From Nocardia elegans NBRC 108235 (GTDB lineage: Bacteria > Actinomycetota > Actinomycetes > Mycobacteriales > Mycobacteriaceae), in assembly GCF_001612845.1 (NCBI RefSeq), contig NZ_BDBF01000032.1, positions 1 through 64,000 on the forward strand: a stretch of 64,000 bases of DNA, read 5' to 3'. The position numbers and the translations under genes are program-made. Of the stretch, positions 36,638-46,051 are shown piece by piece (position 1 is the first letter of the stretch; each line of letters begins with the position of its first letter). Under the pieces are notes generated by a model. The model was given only the letters and a program-made list of their open reading frames with translations. It was not told the origin of the DNA and did no database searches.

Positions 36638-38221
36638 TCAGTTCTTGGGGAACTTCAGTTTGGACAGGTCGAACCCCTCCAGCCCCGGCGGCAGTTCGTC
36701 CAGCCCCTTGGGCATATTGGACAGATCCGGCATCCCCGCGGCGGGCATCCCCGGCATTCCGCCTGGCATACCCGGCATACCCGGGAATCCTCCGCGCATG
36801 CCCTTCGGCGGAGTCGGGCCGCGTCCGCCCTTCTTGCCCTTCTTCCCCTTCTTGCCCTTGGCGTTTCGCCGCGACCCCGGCAGGCCCATCTGCCTACCCA
36901 TCGCGGCCATCATCTTGCGGGCTTCGAAGAAGCGGTCCACCAACTGGTTCACATCGGAGACGGTGACGCCGGAACCGTTGGCGATGCGCAGGCGGCGCGA
37001 GGCGTTGATGATTTTGGGGTTGGCCCGCTCGGCGGGGGTCATACCGCGGATGATGGCCTGCACCCGGTCGAGCTGTTTGTCGTCGACCTGGGCCAGCACA
37101 TCCTTCATCTGACCGGCGCCCGGCAGCATGCCGAGCAGGTTGCCGATCGGGCCCATCTTGCGGATGGCCAGCATCTGGTCGAGGAAGTCCTCGAGGGTGA
37201 GCTCGCCGGAGCCGATCTTGCGGGCGGCCTCCTCGGCTTGCTGCTGGTCGTAGACCTGTTCGGCCTGTTCGATCAGGGTGAGCAGATCGCCCATGCCGAG
37301 AATGCGGCTCGACATGCGGTCGGGGTGGAAGACGTCGAAGTCCTCGAGCTTCTCACCGGTCGAGGCGAACAGGATCGGGACGCCGGTGACCTCGCGGACC
37401 GACAGCGCGGCGCCACCGCGGGCGTCGCCGTCGAGCTTGGTGAGCACGACACCGGTGAAACCGACACCGTCGCGGAAGGCCTCCGCCGTGGTGACCGCGT
37501 CCTGGCCGATCATGGCGTCGAGGACGAACAGCGTCTCGTCCGGGTGCACCGCGTCGCGGATGCCGGCGGCCTGGCGCATCAACTCCTCGTCGATACCGAG
37601 GCGGCCCGCGGTGTCGACGATGACGATGTCGTAGTGCTTCTGCTTCGCTTCCTCGACACCGGCCTCGGCGACACGGATCGGGTCGGCGGCGGTGACGCCC
37701 AGGGCGTTGTCGCCGCCACCGATCGAGGTGCCCGGATGCGGGGCGAACACCGGCACACCGGCTCGTTCGCCGACCACCTGCAGCTGGGTGACGGCACCCG
37801 GCCGCTGCAGGTCACAGGCCACCAGCAAAGGCGTATGCCCTTGGCCCTTCAGCCATTTCGCGAGCTTGCCCGCGAGTGTGGTCTTACCGGCACCCTGCAG
37901 ACCGGCGAGCATGACGACCGTGGGCGGGTTCTTCGCGAACTGCAGGCGCCGGGTCTCGCCACCGAGGATGCCGATCAATTCCTCGTTGACGATCTTCACG
38001 ACCTGCTGCGCGGGGTTCAGCGCGGCCGACACCTCGGCGCCCTTGGCGCGTTCCTTGACGCGGGCGATGAACTCCCGCACGACCGGCAGCGCCACGTCGG
38101 CCTCGAGCAGGGCGAGCCGGATCTCGCGCGCGGTCGCGTCGATATCGGCCGGTGACAGACGCCCCTTGCCACGCAGATCCTTCAGGGCACCGGTCAACCG
38201 GTCGGAAAGGGATTCGAACAC
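36638..38221 (-). CDS. ffh: Signal recognition particle protein Ffh
   Basis: SRP54 homologue that binds signal sequences and 4.5S RNA and, with FtsY, delivers ribosomes to the membrane. N and G domains occupy residues 1-295: GLQGAGKTT (107-115), DTAGRLGIDEELM and TKLDGDARGG. The M domain (about 325-430) contains the RNA-binding GSGVTVSDVNQLVDRF region. The C-terminus is unusually Gly/Met/Pro-rich (repeats of GMPGMPGG), a common actinobacterial extension that adds methionines. ftsY, its receptor, lies 5 kb upstream on the same strand. Confidence 0.97.
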   Translation of the reverse strand: MFESLSDRLTGALKDLRGKGRLSPADIDATAREIRLALLEADVALPVVREFIARVKERAKGAEVSAALNPAQQVVKIVNEELIGILGGETRRLQFAKNPPTVVMLAGLQGAGKTTLAGKLAKWLKGQGHTPLLVACDLQRPGAVTQLQVVGERAGVPVFAPHPGTSIGGGDNALGVTAADPIRVAEAGVEEAKQKHYDIVIVDTAGRLGIDEELMRQAAGIRDAVHPDETLFVLDAMIGQDAVTTAEAFRDGVGFTGVVLTKLDGDARGGAALSVREVTGVPILFASTGEKLEDFDVFHPDRMSSRILGMGDLLTLIEQAEQVYDQQQAEEAARKIGSGELTLEDFLDQMLAIRKMGPIGNLLGMLPGAGQMKDVLAQVDDKQLDRVQAIIRGMTPAERANPKIINASRRLRIANGSGVTVSDVNQLVDRFFEARKMMAAMGRQMGLPGSRRNAKGKKGKKGKKGGRGPTPPKGMRGGFPGMPGMPGGMPGMPAAGMPDLSNMPKGLDELPPGLEGFDLSKLKFPKN

Positions 38222-38308
38222 CGATCGCGCTCCTGGTCTCGTCGAGGGACGTCACTCGGGTTACCAGGGTACGGGCAACTCCGCGATCGGTGGATTCGCC
38301 CTAGTCGA

Positions 38309-38336
38309 AGCCCCGCCGCCGGCCGGGCGGCGGGCT
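38309..38336 (-). terminator. Hairpin after the 38.4-kb hypothetical gene
   Basis: CCCGCCGCC (38312-38320) pairs with GGCGGCGGG (38326-38334), extended by AG/CT with one bulged C. It sits 19 bases past the stop at 38355, between that gene and ffh. Confidence 0.6.
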
Positions 38337-38354
38337 CGTCACCGGCCCCTGTGG

Positions 38355-38666
38355 TCAGGACAGCGCGCTGTGCCGCGGCCGCGGGGCCCGGCTGAAGTCG
38401 TGCTGTTCGTAGGCCACCAGATAGACGGCCTCGCGGCCGGTCAGACCCAGTGGCAGTGCCATGGCGTCCAGGGTCGCCCAGTCGGCGTCACCGGGTGCGC
38501 CGTCGACGAGCGCGCCGGCCAGCTTCATGGCCGCCACTGCCTGCCCGCCGGTCAGCGTGCGGCCCGGAAGCCAGGACACCACCCAGTGGTCGCCGCCGAC
38601 ACAGCGAGCGATGTGGTGGGTCGAATCGCTGGTGATCATGGATGAGGACACGACTTCGTTTGCCAT
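38355..38666 (-). CDS. Hypothetical 103-residue protein
   Basis: Not recognised. The protein is soluble, without signal peptide or membrane helix, and begins MANEVVSSSMITSDSTHHIA. It contains GGDHWVVSWLPGRTLTGGQA and an acidic middle, and ends in a basic RAPRPRH tail. The middle, with LTGREAVYLVAYE, reads like a small alpha/beta domain. It lies between glnD and ffh on the same strand, with about 200 bp before it and a hairpin after it, so it is probably transcribed alone. Codon use looks normal for the genome. Confidence 0.6.
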   Translation of the reverse strand: MANEVVSSSMITSDSTHHIARCVGGDHWVVSWLPGRTLTGGQAVAAMKLAGALVDGAPGDADWATLDAMALPLGLTGREAVYLVAYEQHDFSRAPRPRHSALS

Positions 38667-38870
38667 CGACCTGCTCCCCTCAACGCACCCAACTCGCCGG
38701 ACAGGTACAGCAACAGCTCGAACAGCTTGCGATCACGATCAACTTCACGATCTACACCGATCGTAGAGTGGCGGACATCACATCCAGCAGAGGTTGCCGC
38801 AACGATCTGGTTACCGCATTACGGACCAAACGACCAGGTTGCCCCGATAACCGGGCGAAGGTCGGTAAAC

Positions 38871-41309
38871 CTAACCGGCACCGGTGGCGGTGTCCGTTTC
38901 GCTCGGTTTCTTCGGCTCCTGATGCGGGACGACCCCCAGCAGTGCCGCCTCGATGGCACGGCGACGCTGCGGGGTGTCGTCCTCGCCCAGACCGAGGCCG
39001 AACGAGTCGACCACCACCGAGCCCATCGTGTCGGCCTTCGCCCACCGCACATCCGCGCCCTGGGCGGCCAATGCCGCGGCCAACCGGCTGAGCAGGCCGA
39101 TGCGGTCCTCGGCACGCAGTTCGAGCACCACCTCACCGGGCCGGTCGACCTCGATCCAGATCACCCTCGGCTCGGCCTGGGCGTACGGACTGGTTCGAGC
39201 CGCCGCGTCGCGCTCCTTGTCCGCGAGCACGGAGGCCAGCTTCAGATCGCCGTTGATCGCGCGGATCAGCTCCTGCCGCAGCAGTCCGGCGTCGGGCGGA
39301 TTGCCGAAGGTCGGTGTCACCACGAAGGTGTCGATCGCGGTGTCACCCGAGGCCGCCAGCGTCGCGGACAGCACCCGCAGGGAATGCAGGGCGAGCACAC
39401 CGGCCGCCTCCGAGAGCAGGCCGGGAGTATCGGGGGCGACGACCGTCACATGGTGAATGTAGCGTCCGTCGCCGGGAGTCAGTTCCACGTACACACCACC
39501 GGCCGCGGCCCTGTCCAGCACGGCCGCGTCGACCACCGCCGGCGTCGGCGAAACCCGTTGTGGTGCGGGCTCTCCCGCCATCGCGGCGTGGCCGCGGCGC
39601 ACCAGTTCCGCGATCAGGGAGGCCTTCCACTCCCCCCACACGCCCGGACCGGTCGCCAGCGAATCGGCCTCGGCGAGGGTGTGCAGCAGATCCAGCAGCT
39701 GCCGGTCACCGCCCAGCGCCTCGACCACACCGTCGGCGGTCGCCGGATCGTCGAGGTCGCGCCGGGTCGCGGTCTGCGGCAGCAGCAGATGATGCCGCAC
39801 GATCGTCGCCAGGCTGTGGACATCGTCGGGCCACAGGCCCAGCCGCTGACCGATCCGATCGGCCAGTTCGGCACCCACCACGCTGTGATCCTCGGTGCGG
39901 CCCTTGCCGATATCGTGCAGCAACGCTCCGAGCAGCAGCAGGTCCGGCCTGGCGACCCGGGTGCTCAGCGCACCGGCGTAGGCGACGGTCTCGATCAGGT
40001 GGCGGTCGACGGTCCAGGTGTGCACGGCATCGCGGGGCGGCAGATCGCGCACTGCCCCCCATTCCGGAAACAGCCTGCCCCACAAGCCCGTTCGGTCCAG
40101 GGCCTCGACCGCGTCGATGGTGCCGCGGCCGGCGCCGAGCAGCACCAGCAGATCGTTGAGCGCCTCGCGCGGCCACGGCTCGCGCAGTTCGGGGGCATCC
40201 TCGGAGAGGCGATTGAGGGTGGTCGCCGACATCGGCAGGCCGGTGCGCGCCGAGGCGGCGGCGACCCGCAGGATCAGGCCGGGATCGCGCTGCGGCCGGG
40301 CGTCGCGGGCCAGCACCACCTCACCGGCATGTTCGACCACGCCCTCGTCGAGCGGGCGGCGAACGGGCAGGCGCCGCAATCGGGCCAGACCGCGGCGTGG
40401 CAGCGCATTGGCCGCGGTGCGTAGACCGACGTCGACCGAGTAGACGACCGTGCGCGCCGCATCGCTGAGCGTGCGCGCCAGATCGAATCGATCCCCGATG
40501 CGCAGGGCGGCGCCGATTTCGTCGGCGTCCTGGGCGCGCAGCTGATCACGGGAACGCCCGGCCACCCGGTGCAGTTCGGTACGCACGTCGAGCAACCGGC
40601 GATGGGCGGCCTCGAGACCACCGCCGGGAACGTCGGGTCCCAGGCCGGGCATGGCGTCGGTCAGCTGGGCGATGGCCAGCGCGTCGAGCAGCTGGATATC
40701 GCGCAAACCGCCGCGCCCGTTCTTGAGATCCGGTTCGGCCCGATGCGCGATCTCACCGTTGCGCTTCCACCGCGCCTGCGTCTGTTCCACCAATTCGCCG
40801 AAGCGGGAACGGATTCCGGTCCGCCATTCGCGGCGCACGCCACCGATGAGCAGATTGCTCAACTCCGCGTCGCCGACGATGTGGCGGGCATCGAGCATGC
40901 CCAGCGCGGCGGTGAGATCGTCGGCGGCCACCCGCAGCGCCTGCGGCACGGTCCGCACGCTGTGGTCGAGCTTGATGTGGGCGTCCCACAGCGGATACCA
41001 GAGCCGGTCGGCGACCTCGGCGACCCGCGCCGGGTCCACATCGTCGTGCAGCAGCATCAGATCCAGATCGGAATACGGCAGCATCTCGCGCCGTCCCAGT
41101 CCGCCGACCGCCACCACGGCCAGCCCGCTGTCGGCGGTGATGCCCAGCTCCGCGCCCTTCGTGGTCAACCACAGCTCGTGCAGGTCGACCAGCGCCTGCC
41201 GCAGCGCCTCGGCGCTCAGCCTGGGCCGCCGGGCATCACCACCGTCGAGCAGTTGATCTCGTGCGGCCACCAGATCCTTGGCGCCCTGGGACAATTCGTC
41301 TGCACTCAT
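38871..41309 (-). CDS. glnD: PII uridylyl/adenylyltransferase GlnD
   Basis: Bifunctional sensor of glutamine that modifies PII (GlnB); in actinobacteria the modification is adenylylation. Order of domains: nucleotidyltransferase near residues 60-150 (VGGLGRREMLPYSDLDLMLL), helical linker, HD hydrolase (LLGALLHDIGKGRTEDHS), and two ACT domains at the C-terminus that sense glutamine. ATG 41309 is chosen over GTG 41324 because it gives the usual MSADELSQ start. It is the third gene of amt-glnB-glnD; a strong hairpin sits between glnB and glnD. Confidence 0.94.
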   Translation of the reverse strand: MSADELSQGAKDLVAARDQLLDGGDARRPRLSAEALRQALVDLHELWLTTKGAELGITADSGLAVVAVGGLGRREMLPYSDLDLMLLHDDVDPARVAEVADRLWYPLWDAHIKLDHSVRTVPQALRVAADDLTAALGMLDARHIVGDAELSNLLIGGVRREWRTGIRSRFGELVEQTQARWKRNGEIAHRAEPDLKNGRGGLRDIQLLDALAIAQLTDAMPGLGPDVPGGGLEAAHRRLLDVRTELHRVAGRSRDQLRAQDADEIGAALRIGDRFDLARTLSDAARTVVYSVDVGLRTAANALPRRGLARLRRLPVRRPLDEGVVEHAGEVVLARDARPQRDPGLILRVAAASARTGLPMSATTLNRLSEDAPELREPWPREALNDLLVLLGAGRGTIDAVEALDRTGLWGRLFPEWGAVRDLPPRDAVHTWTVDRHLIETVAYAGALSTRVARPDLLLLGALLHDIGKGRTEDHSVVGAELADRIGQRLGLWPDDVHSLATIVRHHLLLPQTATRRDLDDPATADGVVEALGGDRQLLDLLHTLAEADSLATGPGVWGEWKASLIAELVRRGHAAMAGEPAPQRVSPTPAVVDAAVLDRAAAGGVYVELTPGDGRYIHHVTVVAPDTPGLLSEAAGVLALHSLRVLSATLAASGDTAIDTFVVTPTFGNPPDAGLLRQELIRAINGDLKLASVLADKERDAAARTSPYAQAEPRVIWIEVDRPGEVVLELRAEDRIGLLSRLAAALAAQGADVRWAKADTMGSVVVDSFGLGLGEDDTPQRRRAIEAALLGVVPHQEPKKPSETDTATGAG

Positions 41310-41333
41310 ACCCGCAACCACCACCCGTTCATG

Positions 41334-41378
41334 CGGGCAGCCCCGTCCCCGGCCGGTGCCAGGGAGCGGGGCTGCCCG
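41334..41378 (-). terminator. Intercistronic hairpin between glnB and glnD
   Basis: CGGGCAGCCCCG (41334-41345) pairs perfectly with CGGGGCTGCCCG (41367-41378); TCCC/GGGA may extend the fold into the 21-base loop. It lies between the glnB stop and the glnD start on the minus strand and has no U-tract. It could reduce glnD transcription relative to amt-glnB or protect the upstream mRNA. Confidence 0.6.
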
Positions 41379-41391
41379 AATCGTTCATCTC

Positions 41392-41730
41392 CTATAGTGC
41401 GTCGGCACCGCGTTCACCGGTTCGGACCCGGATCACCGATTCGACGGGGGTCACCCAGACCTTGCCGTCACCGATCTTTCCGGTGCGCGCGGCCTCGACG
41501 ATCACCTCGACGACCTTCTCGACCGAGGCGTCGTCCACGACGACCTCGACCCGTACCTTCGGCACGAAATCGACCGAGTACTCCGCGCCGCGGTAGACCT
41601 CGGTGTGCCCCTTCTGGCGGCCGTACCCCTGGACTTCGCTGACCGTCATTCCCAGCACACCGGCCTGCTCGAGCCCGGACTTGACGTCCTCGAGTGTGAA
41701 CGGTTTGACGATTGCAGTGATCAGTTTCAT
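41392..41730 (-). CDS. glnB: Nitrogen regulatory PII protein GlnB/GlnK
   Basis: PII signal protein that reads ATP/ADP and 2-oxoglutarate and blocks the ammonium channel. The 112 residues begin MKLITAIVKPF. The T-loop contains the modification site Y51 in EVYRGAEY, and the C-terminal signature GKIGDGKVWVTPVESVIRVR is intact. An in-frame extension to 41847 overlaps amt and is not used. Only four bases separate it from amt, and the pairing of amt with a PII gene is the classical GlnK arrangement. Confidence 0.96.
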   Translation of the reverse strand: MKLITAIVKPFTLEDVKSGLEQAGVLGMTVSEVQGYGRQKGHTEVYRGAEYSVDFVPKVRVEVVVDDASVEKVVEVIVEAARTGKIGDGKVWVTPVESVIRVRTGERGADAL

Positions 41731-41734
41731 TGCG

Positions 41735-43129
41735 TCATGCCTCCTTGACGGCGGTACGTGCCGTGCCACCCACAGCAGCGAAATCGTATGACGTCTCCGC
41801 GTGCTCCGACTCGTCCATGCCCTTGAACTCGTCTTCCTCGGAAGCACGAATGCCGATCGTGTACTTGATGATCAGACCCAGAATCAGCGAGACGACGAAG
41901 GAGAACGCCAGCACGGTGAAGGCACCGACGGCCTGCTTGCCGAGCTGGTCGAAACCACCGCCGTAGAACAAGCCCTTCGCGCCGCCGGAGGCCGCGCCCG
42001 ATTCCGGGGCGAGGAACAGACCGATCAGCAGCGTACCGACCACACCGCCGACCAGGTGCACACCGACCACGTCGAGCGAGTCGTCGAAGCCGAGCTTGAA
42101 CTTCAGGCCGACCGCCAGCGCGCACAGCACACCGGCCACCGCGCCGATCACCAGCGCGCCCAGCACGTTCACCGACGAGCAGGACGGGGTGATCGCGACC
42201 AGGCCCGCGACGATGCCCGAGGCGGCGCCGAGGCTGGTGGGCTTGCCGTCGCGGAACTTCTCCACGACCAGCCAGCCGAGCATCGCGGCGCAGGTGGCGA
42301 AGGTGGTGGTCAGGAAAGTGGAACCGGCCAGGCCGTTGGAGCTCACCGAGGAACCGGCGTTGAAGCCGAACCAGCCGAACCACAGCAGACCGGCGCCGAG
42401 CATGACGAAGGGCAGGTTGTGCGGGCGCATCGGCGTCTTCGGCCAGCCCTTGCGCTTGCCGAGCACCAGGCACAGCGCCAGGCCCGCGGCACCGGCGTTG
42501 ATGTGCACCGCGGTACCACCGGCGAAGTCGATGGCCTGCAGCTTGTTCGCGATCCAGCCGCCGTGGTGGACGATGTTGCCCGCGGCGTCCTTGACGTCGA
42601 AGTCGAAGACCCAGTGCGCGACCGGGAAGTAGACGATGGTCGACCACGCGATCGCGAAGACCACCCACGCGCGGAACTTCATGCGGTCGGCGACCGCACC
42701 CGAGATCAGGGCCACGGTGATGATGGCGAACATCAGCTGGAAGGCCACGAACACCGTCATCGGGATGGTGCCGGCCAGCGGAATGTTCACCTGATCCACC
42801 GCGGACGCACCGGTCGACGGGTCGGCCGGGCTGGCCTTGACGGCGTTGGTGCCGATCAGGCCCTTGAGCCCGAAGAACTGGGCAGGGTTGCCGATCAGGC
42901 CTAGTTTGTTGTCACCGAATGCCTCGGAAAAGCCGTAGAGCGACCACAGCACGCCGACGATGCCCATCGCGCTGATGCTCATCATGATCATGTTGAGCAC
43001 GTTCTTCGAGCGGACCATGCCGCCGTAGAAGAACGCCAGTCCCGGGGTCATCAACAAAACGAGCGCGGAGCTCGCCAGCATCCACGCGGTGTCGCCGGTG
43101 TCGGGCACACCGAGCAAGGGATACGCCAC
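41735..43129 (-). CDS. amt: Ammonium transporter Amt
   Basis: Trimeric ammonium channel with eleven membrane helices. Family motifs are present: FFYGGMVRSKNVLNMIMMS, the pore histidine region (DFAGGTAVHINAGAAGL), and the second histidine in GVHLVGGVVGTLLIG. The GTG at 43129 is preferred because AGGAGG lies six bases upstream; it gives 464 residues beginning VAYPLLGVPDTGDTAWM, like other actinobacterial Amt. The C-terminal tail, which PII binding would affect, ends in an Ala-rich region. A GlnR-like box about 95 bases upstream points to nitrogen control. Confidence 0.95.
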   Translation of the reverse strand: MAYPLLGVPDTGDTAWMLASSALVLLMTPGLAFFYGGMVRSKNVLNMIMMSISAMGIVGVLWSLYGFSEAFGDNKLGLIGNPAQFFGLKGLIGTNAVKASPADPSTGASAVDQVNIPLAGTIPMTVFVAFQLMFAIITVALISGAVADRMKFRAWVVFAIAWSTIVYFPVAHWVFDFDVKDAAGNIVHHGGWIANKLQAIDFAGGTAVHINAGAAGLALCLVLGKRKGWPKTPMRPHNLPFVMLGAGLLWFGWFGFNAGSSVSSNGLAGSTFLTTTFATCAAMLGWLVVEKFRDGKPTSLGAASGIVAGLVAITPSCSSVNVLGALVIGAVAGVLCALAVGLKFKLGFDDSLDVVGVHLVGGVVGTLLIGLFLAPESGAASGGAKGLFYGGGFDQLGKQAVGAFTVLAFSFVVSLILGLIIKYTIGIRASEEDEFKGMDESEHAETSYDFAAVGGTARTAVKEA

Positions 43130-43221
43130 CTTGTTCCTCCTCATCTCGGGCCCGGCCGAACTGCGGCAAACGAGCCTGCACAGAAGGGTCGCGATCGGGT
43201 GTTTCATCCGTGCCGCCGCGA

Positions 43222-43239
43222 TGTTTCGCATGCGTGAAC
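43222..43239 (-). promoter_or_regulatory. GlnR-like box upstream of amt
   Basis: Minus strand TTCAC-GCATGC-GAAAC. This matches half of the Streptomyces GlnR pattern (gTnAc-n6-GaAAc) and exactly the mycobacterial AC-n9-AC rule. It is centred about 100 bases before the amt start. Confidence 0.55.
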
Positions 43240-43348
43240 GGATCAGCTTCCCGTGTTGCTACCAGGTTTCGGCGCGCACACAGCGCATGTCGGCGCACTG
43301 TGAGGACCGTGTCGAAATGAGGAGGAACTGCCGTTTTGCTTCTCGCCG

Positions 43349-44935
43349 CTACCCGAGGAGGGCGTCGACGAATGCTGACGGTTCGAAGGGGGCCAGATCG
43401 TCGGCGCCCTCGCCGAGTCCGACCAGTTTCACCGGCACACCGAGCTCGTGCTGCACCTGGAAGACGATGCCGCCCTTGGCGGTGCCGTCGAGTTTGGTGA
43501 GCACCACGCCGGTGATGTCGACGACCTCCGCGAAGACCCGGGCCTGGGTGAGCCCGTTCTGCCCGACGGTCGCGTCGAGCACGAGCAGGACCTCGTCGAC
43601 GGCGGCCTTCTTCTCCACCACGCGCTTGACCTTGCCCAGCTCGTCCATCAGACCGGTCTTGGTGTGCAACCGGCCCGCGGTGTCGACCAGGACCGCGTCG
43701 ACCCCCTCCTCGATACCGGCGCTGACCGCGTCGAAGGCCACCGATGCCGGATCCGCGCCCTCGCGGCCGCGCACGGTGTCGGCGCCGACGCGCTCGCCCC
43801 AGGTCTGGAGCTGGTCGGCGGCGGCGGCGCGGAAGGTGTCGGCGGCGCCGAGCAGTACGCGGCGGCCGTCGGCGACGAGCACGCGCGCCAATTTGCCGGT
43901 GGTGGTGGTCTTACCGGTGCCGTTCACGCCGACGACCAGCAGAATCGACGGGTGGTCGGCATGCGGCAGCGCCCGGATCGAACGATCCAGGTCCGGGCGC
44001 AGGGCCTCGATCAGCACATCCCGCAGCACCTGCCGGGCCTGTTCGGAGGTGCGCACGCTGCGGGCGGCCAACTCCTCGCGCAGTCGCTCGACCACGGTCG
44101 TCGTGACCGAGGTGCCGAGGTCGGCCATGACCAGGGTGTCCTCGATCTCTTCCCACGAGTCCTCGTCGAGGTCGCCACCGCCGAGCAGACCGAGCAGGCT
44201 CTTGCCGACCGCGTTCTGCGACCGCGACAGCCGCCCGCGCAGGCGGGTGAGGCGGCCGGCGGTGGGTTCGATCTCCTCCACCGCGGCGGGCTCGGGCACC
44301 GGTGCTGTGGGTGTCGGTGCGGTGGGCGCCGGCGCGGTCGGGGCGGGTGCGGTCGGGGCCGAATCCGCCGGAGCGGTCTCGGGCGGCTCGACGGGGGCCG
44401 GCGTGACCGTGGCGGCACCGTTGGTCGACGGCGGCGCGACGGGAGTTTCGGCCGGGGCTTCCACCGGAGCCGCCTCGGCCGGTAATTCGGGCGCGGCCAC
44501 GCCGTCGCCGGGCGTTTCCGTCGTTTCCGGCTCGACGGTCGGCGCGGTCGCGCTCGCCCCGTCCGCCGGGCGGTCGGCGAGGGTCTCCGGTTCCGGCAAC
44601 CGCACGTCGGTGATGGTCCGGCGCACCGAGTCGCGCGGGATGGCGGCGTCGTCGCCGACGTGCGGCTGACCCTCGTCGTCGGTGCGTTCGATCGGGACCG
44701 GTTCGGGGCGCGGTGGCGTCAGCGTGCCCGAGCCCGCACCGCCCTGACTGAAGTTGAAGCCACCGGCTGCGGTGTAGCCACCCGACCGGTCGGTCAGCTG
44801 CTTGTCCTGTTCCTCCGCCGGGGTGATACTCACTCGGCGGCGCTTGTACAGGACGAATCCGGCAACGAACGCCACCAGTAGTACGGCGACGATCGCGGCG
44901 ATCAGAATCCAGGCTTGCGCAGTCACGGCTCCCAT
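43349..44935 (-). CDS. ftsY: Signal recognition particle receptor FtsY
   Basis: SRP receptor GTPase. In actinobacteria it has an N-terminal membrane helix, seen here at residues 8-30, followed by an acidic Pro/Ala/Thr-rich A region (about 60-220) with APTAPAP repeats. The NG domain occupies 225-528: GVNGTGKTTTTGKLA, LLGAADTFRAAA, DTAGRLHTKTGLM and TKLDGTAKGG. Length is 528. Upstream lies smc in M. tuberculosis; here about 3 kb of extra genes separate ftsY from smc. Confidence 0.96.
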   Translation of the reverse strand: MGAVTAQAWILIAAIVAVLLVAFVAGFVLYKRRRVSITPAEEQDKQLTDRSGGYTAAGGFNFSQGGAGSGTLTPPRPEPVPIERTDDEGQPHVGDDAAIPRDSVRRTITDVRLPEPETLADRPADGASATAPTVEPETTETPGDGVAAPELPAEAAPVEAPAETPVAPPSTNGAATVTPAPVEPPETAPADSAPTAPAPTAPAPTAPTPTAPVPEPAAVEEIEPTAGRLTRLRGRLSRSQNAVGKSLLGLLGGGDLDEDSWEEIEDTLVMADLGTSVTTTVVERLREELAARSVRTSEQARQVLRDVLIEALRPDLDRSIRALPHADHPSILLVVGVNGTGKTTTTGKLARVLVADGRRVLLGAADTFRAAAADQLQTWGERVGADTVRGREGADPASVAFDAVSAGIEEGVDAVLVDTAGRLHTKTGLMDELGKVKRVVEKKAAVDEVLLVLDATVGQNGLTQARVFAEVVDITGVVLTKLDGTAKGGIVFQVQHELGVPVKLVGLGEGADDLAPFEPSAFVDALLG

Positions 44936-45152
44936 CCTGTCAGAACCCGCGAACGCCCCCGCGTGGCGGCAGGCAGGTGGTGCGCCCGCGGCGGTACGGG
45001 TGATTCGTCACTCTCCGCGCAACTCTCCACGCACCCCCGACACGCCGACGACGTCGGACGATAAGGCGTCCGGCCACGCATCCCCGGCAACCGTCCCGAT
45101 ACCAACCGCCCAAGGCGCGGCGAATCCGACACAGAGACAATAGGATCGGCTC

Positions 45153-45542
45153 GTGACCGATCGAAATGTGCTTGGGGGACCGCTGGAGGAGTGTGGCACC
45201 GATCCTCTCACCGGCTTCTACCGGGACGGCTGCTGCAGCACCGGCCCCGAGGATCTGGGTAGCCACACCGTCTGCACCGTCGTGACCCAGGAGTTCCTGG
45301 AGCATCAGAAATCGATCGGCAACGATCTGCTCACCCCACGTCCGGAGAACAACTTCCCCGGACTGCAACCCGGCGACCGCTGGTGTGTGGTCGCGGTGCG
45401 GTGGCTGCACGCCCACGAGGACGGGGTGGCCGCGCCGGTCGTTCTGGCCGCGACCCACGAGAACGCGCTCGAGGTCGTGCCGATGGAAACCTTGCGAAAA
45501 TACGCCGTCGACGTCCCCGACGACGTCAGCGATCTGCTGTGA
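45153..45542 (+). CDS. DUF2237 family protein
   Basis: A 129-residue protein of the DUF2237 family, found widely in bacteria and of unknown function. It has the typical NVLGGPLEECGTDPLTGFYRDG start with a conserved Cys pair region (DGCCSTGPEDLGSHTVC) and the motif PRPENNFPGLQPGDRWC. The several cysteines could bind metal. The start is a GTG. It is divergent from ftsY and stands alone; nothing nearby hints at its role. Confidence 0.88.
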   Translation: MTDRNVLGGPLEECGTDPLTGFYRDGCCSTGPEDLGSHTVCTVVTQEFLEHQKSIGNDLLTPRPENNFPGLQPGDRWCVVAVRWLHAHEDGVAAPVVLAATHENALEVVPMETLRKYAVDVPDDVSDLL

Positions 45543-45769
45543 TCGCTCACCGGCCCGTCGATCGAGCCTGAGCGTCGCGCTTCCGGCGACCGAGAGGTTC
45601 GGCGAACGGTACTCCCGTCGAGAAGGTCTACGCCCGCCCAGGAGTCCTGTCCGGCGGCGGCGGACGGGGTGCTCGCCATCGTGCTCGACGGATTGTGACC
45701 CGTGTCGCCGAACCGAATCGACATTCGCGGCGCCGGCCCGGATGCCCGCAGACGGGTACCGTCGATCGG

Positions 45770-46006
45770 GTGACATGGTGGCGGGGGCGGGTACGCGCAA
45801 CGCCGGGGCGGCCGCGCGGCGCGGAGATCGATGAATTGTTCGGCCCGTCGCGCAGACACATTCACGAGCGCAAGGAATGGGTGGCGATCGCGAAGGTCGA
45901 CGACCGTCTCGCCGGCGACGACCCGATCGTGGACCTGCCGGCGGGCACCGTCACCCTGTCGCTCACCCGGCGCACGGCACACGACATTCCGGGCAGCGAG
46001 GCGTAA
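45770..46006 (+). CDS. Small hypothetical protein, DUF6191-like
   Basis: About 78 residues, starting at a GTG (MTWWRGRVRA). It is basic at the N-terminus, with IDELFGPSRRHIHERKEW followed by a short acidic beta-rich end (IVDLPAGTVTLSL). The pattern of L-F-x-P-x-R-R-H followed by Glu/Arg resembles the small actinobacterial DUF6191 family; the identification is tentative. In-frame starts further up (45695, 45761) exist. It lies on the plus strand after DUF2237, about 230 bp away, and ends 45 bp before a convergent TetR gene. Confidence 0.5.
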   Translation: MTWWRGRVRATPGRPRGAEIDELFGPSRRHIHERKEWVAIAKVDDRLAGDDPIVDLPAGTVTLSLTRRTAHDIPGSEA

Positions 46007-46051
46007 GGGCCGGTTCTCCTTCGGGGATGGACGAATCCACAAGGCCGTGGA

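Noticed and set aside
44281..44370. Repetitive DNA in ftsY as a separate repeat element
   Set aside because: It encodes the APTAPAP linker of FtsY, a normal low-complexity region.
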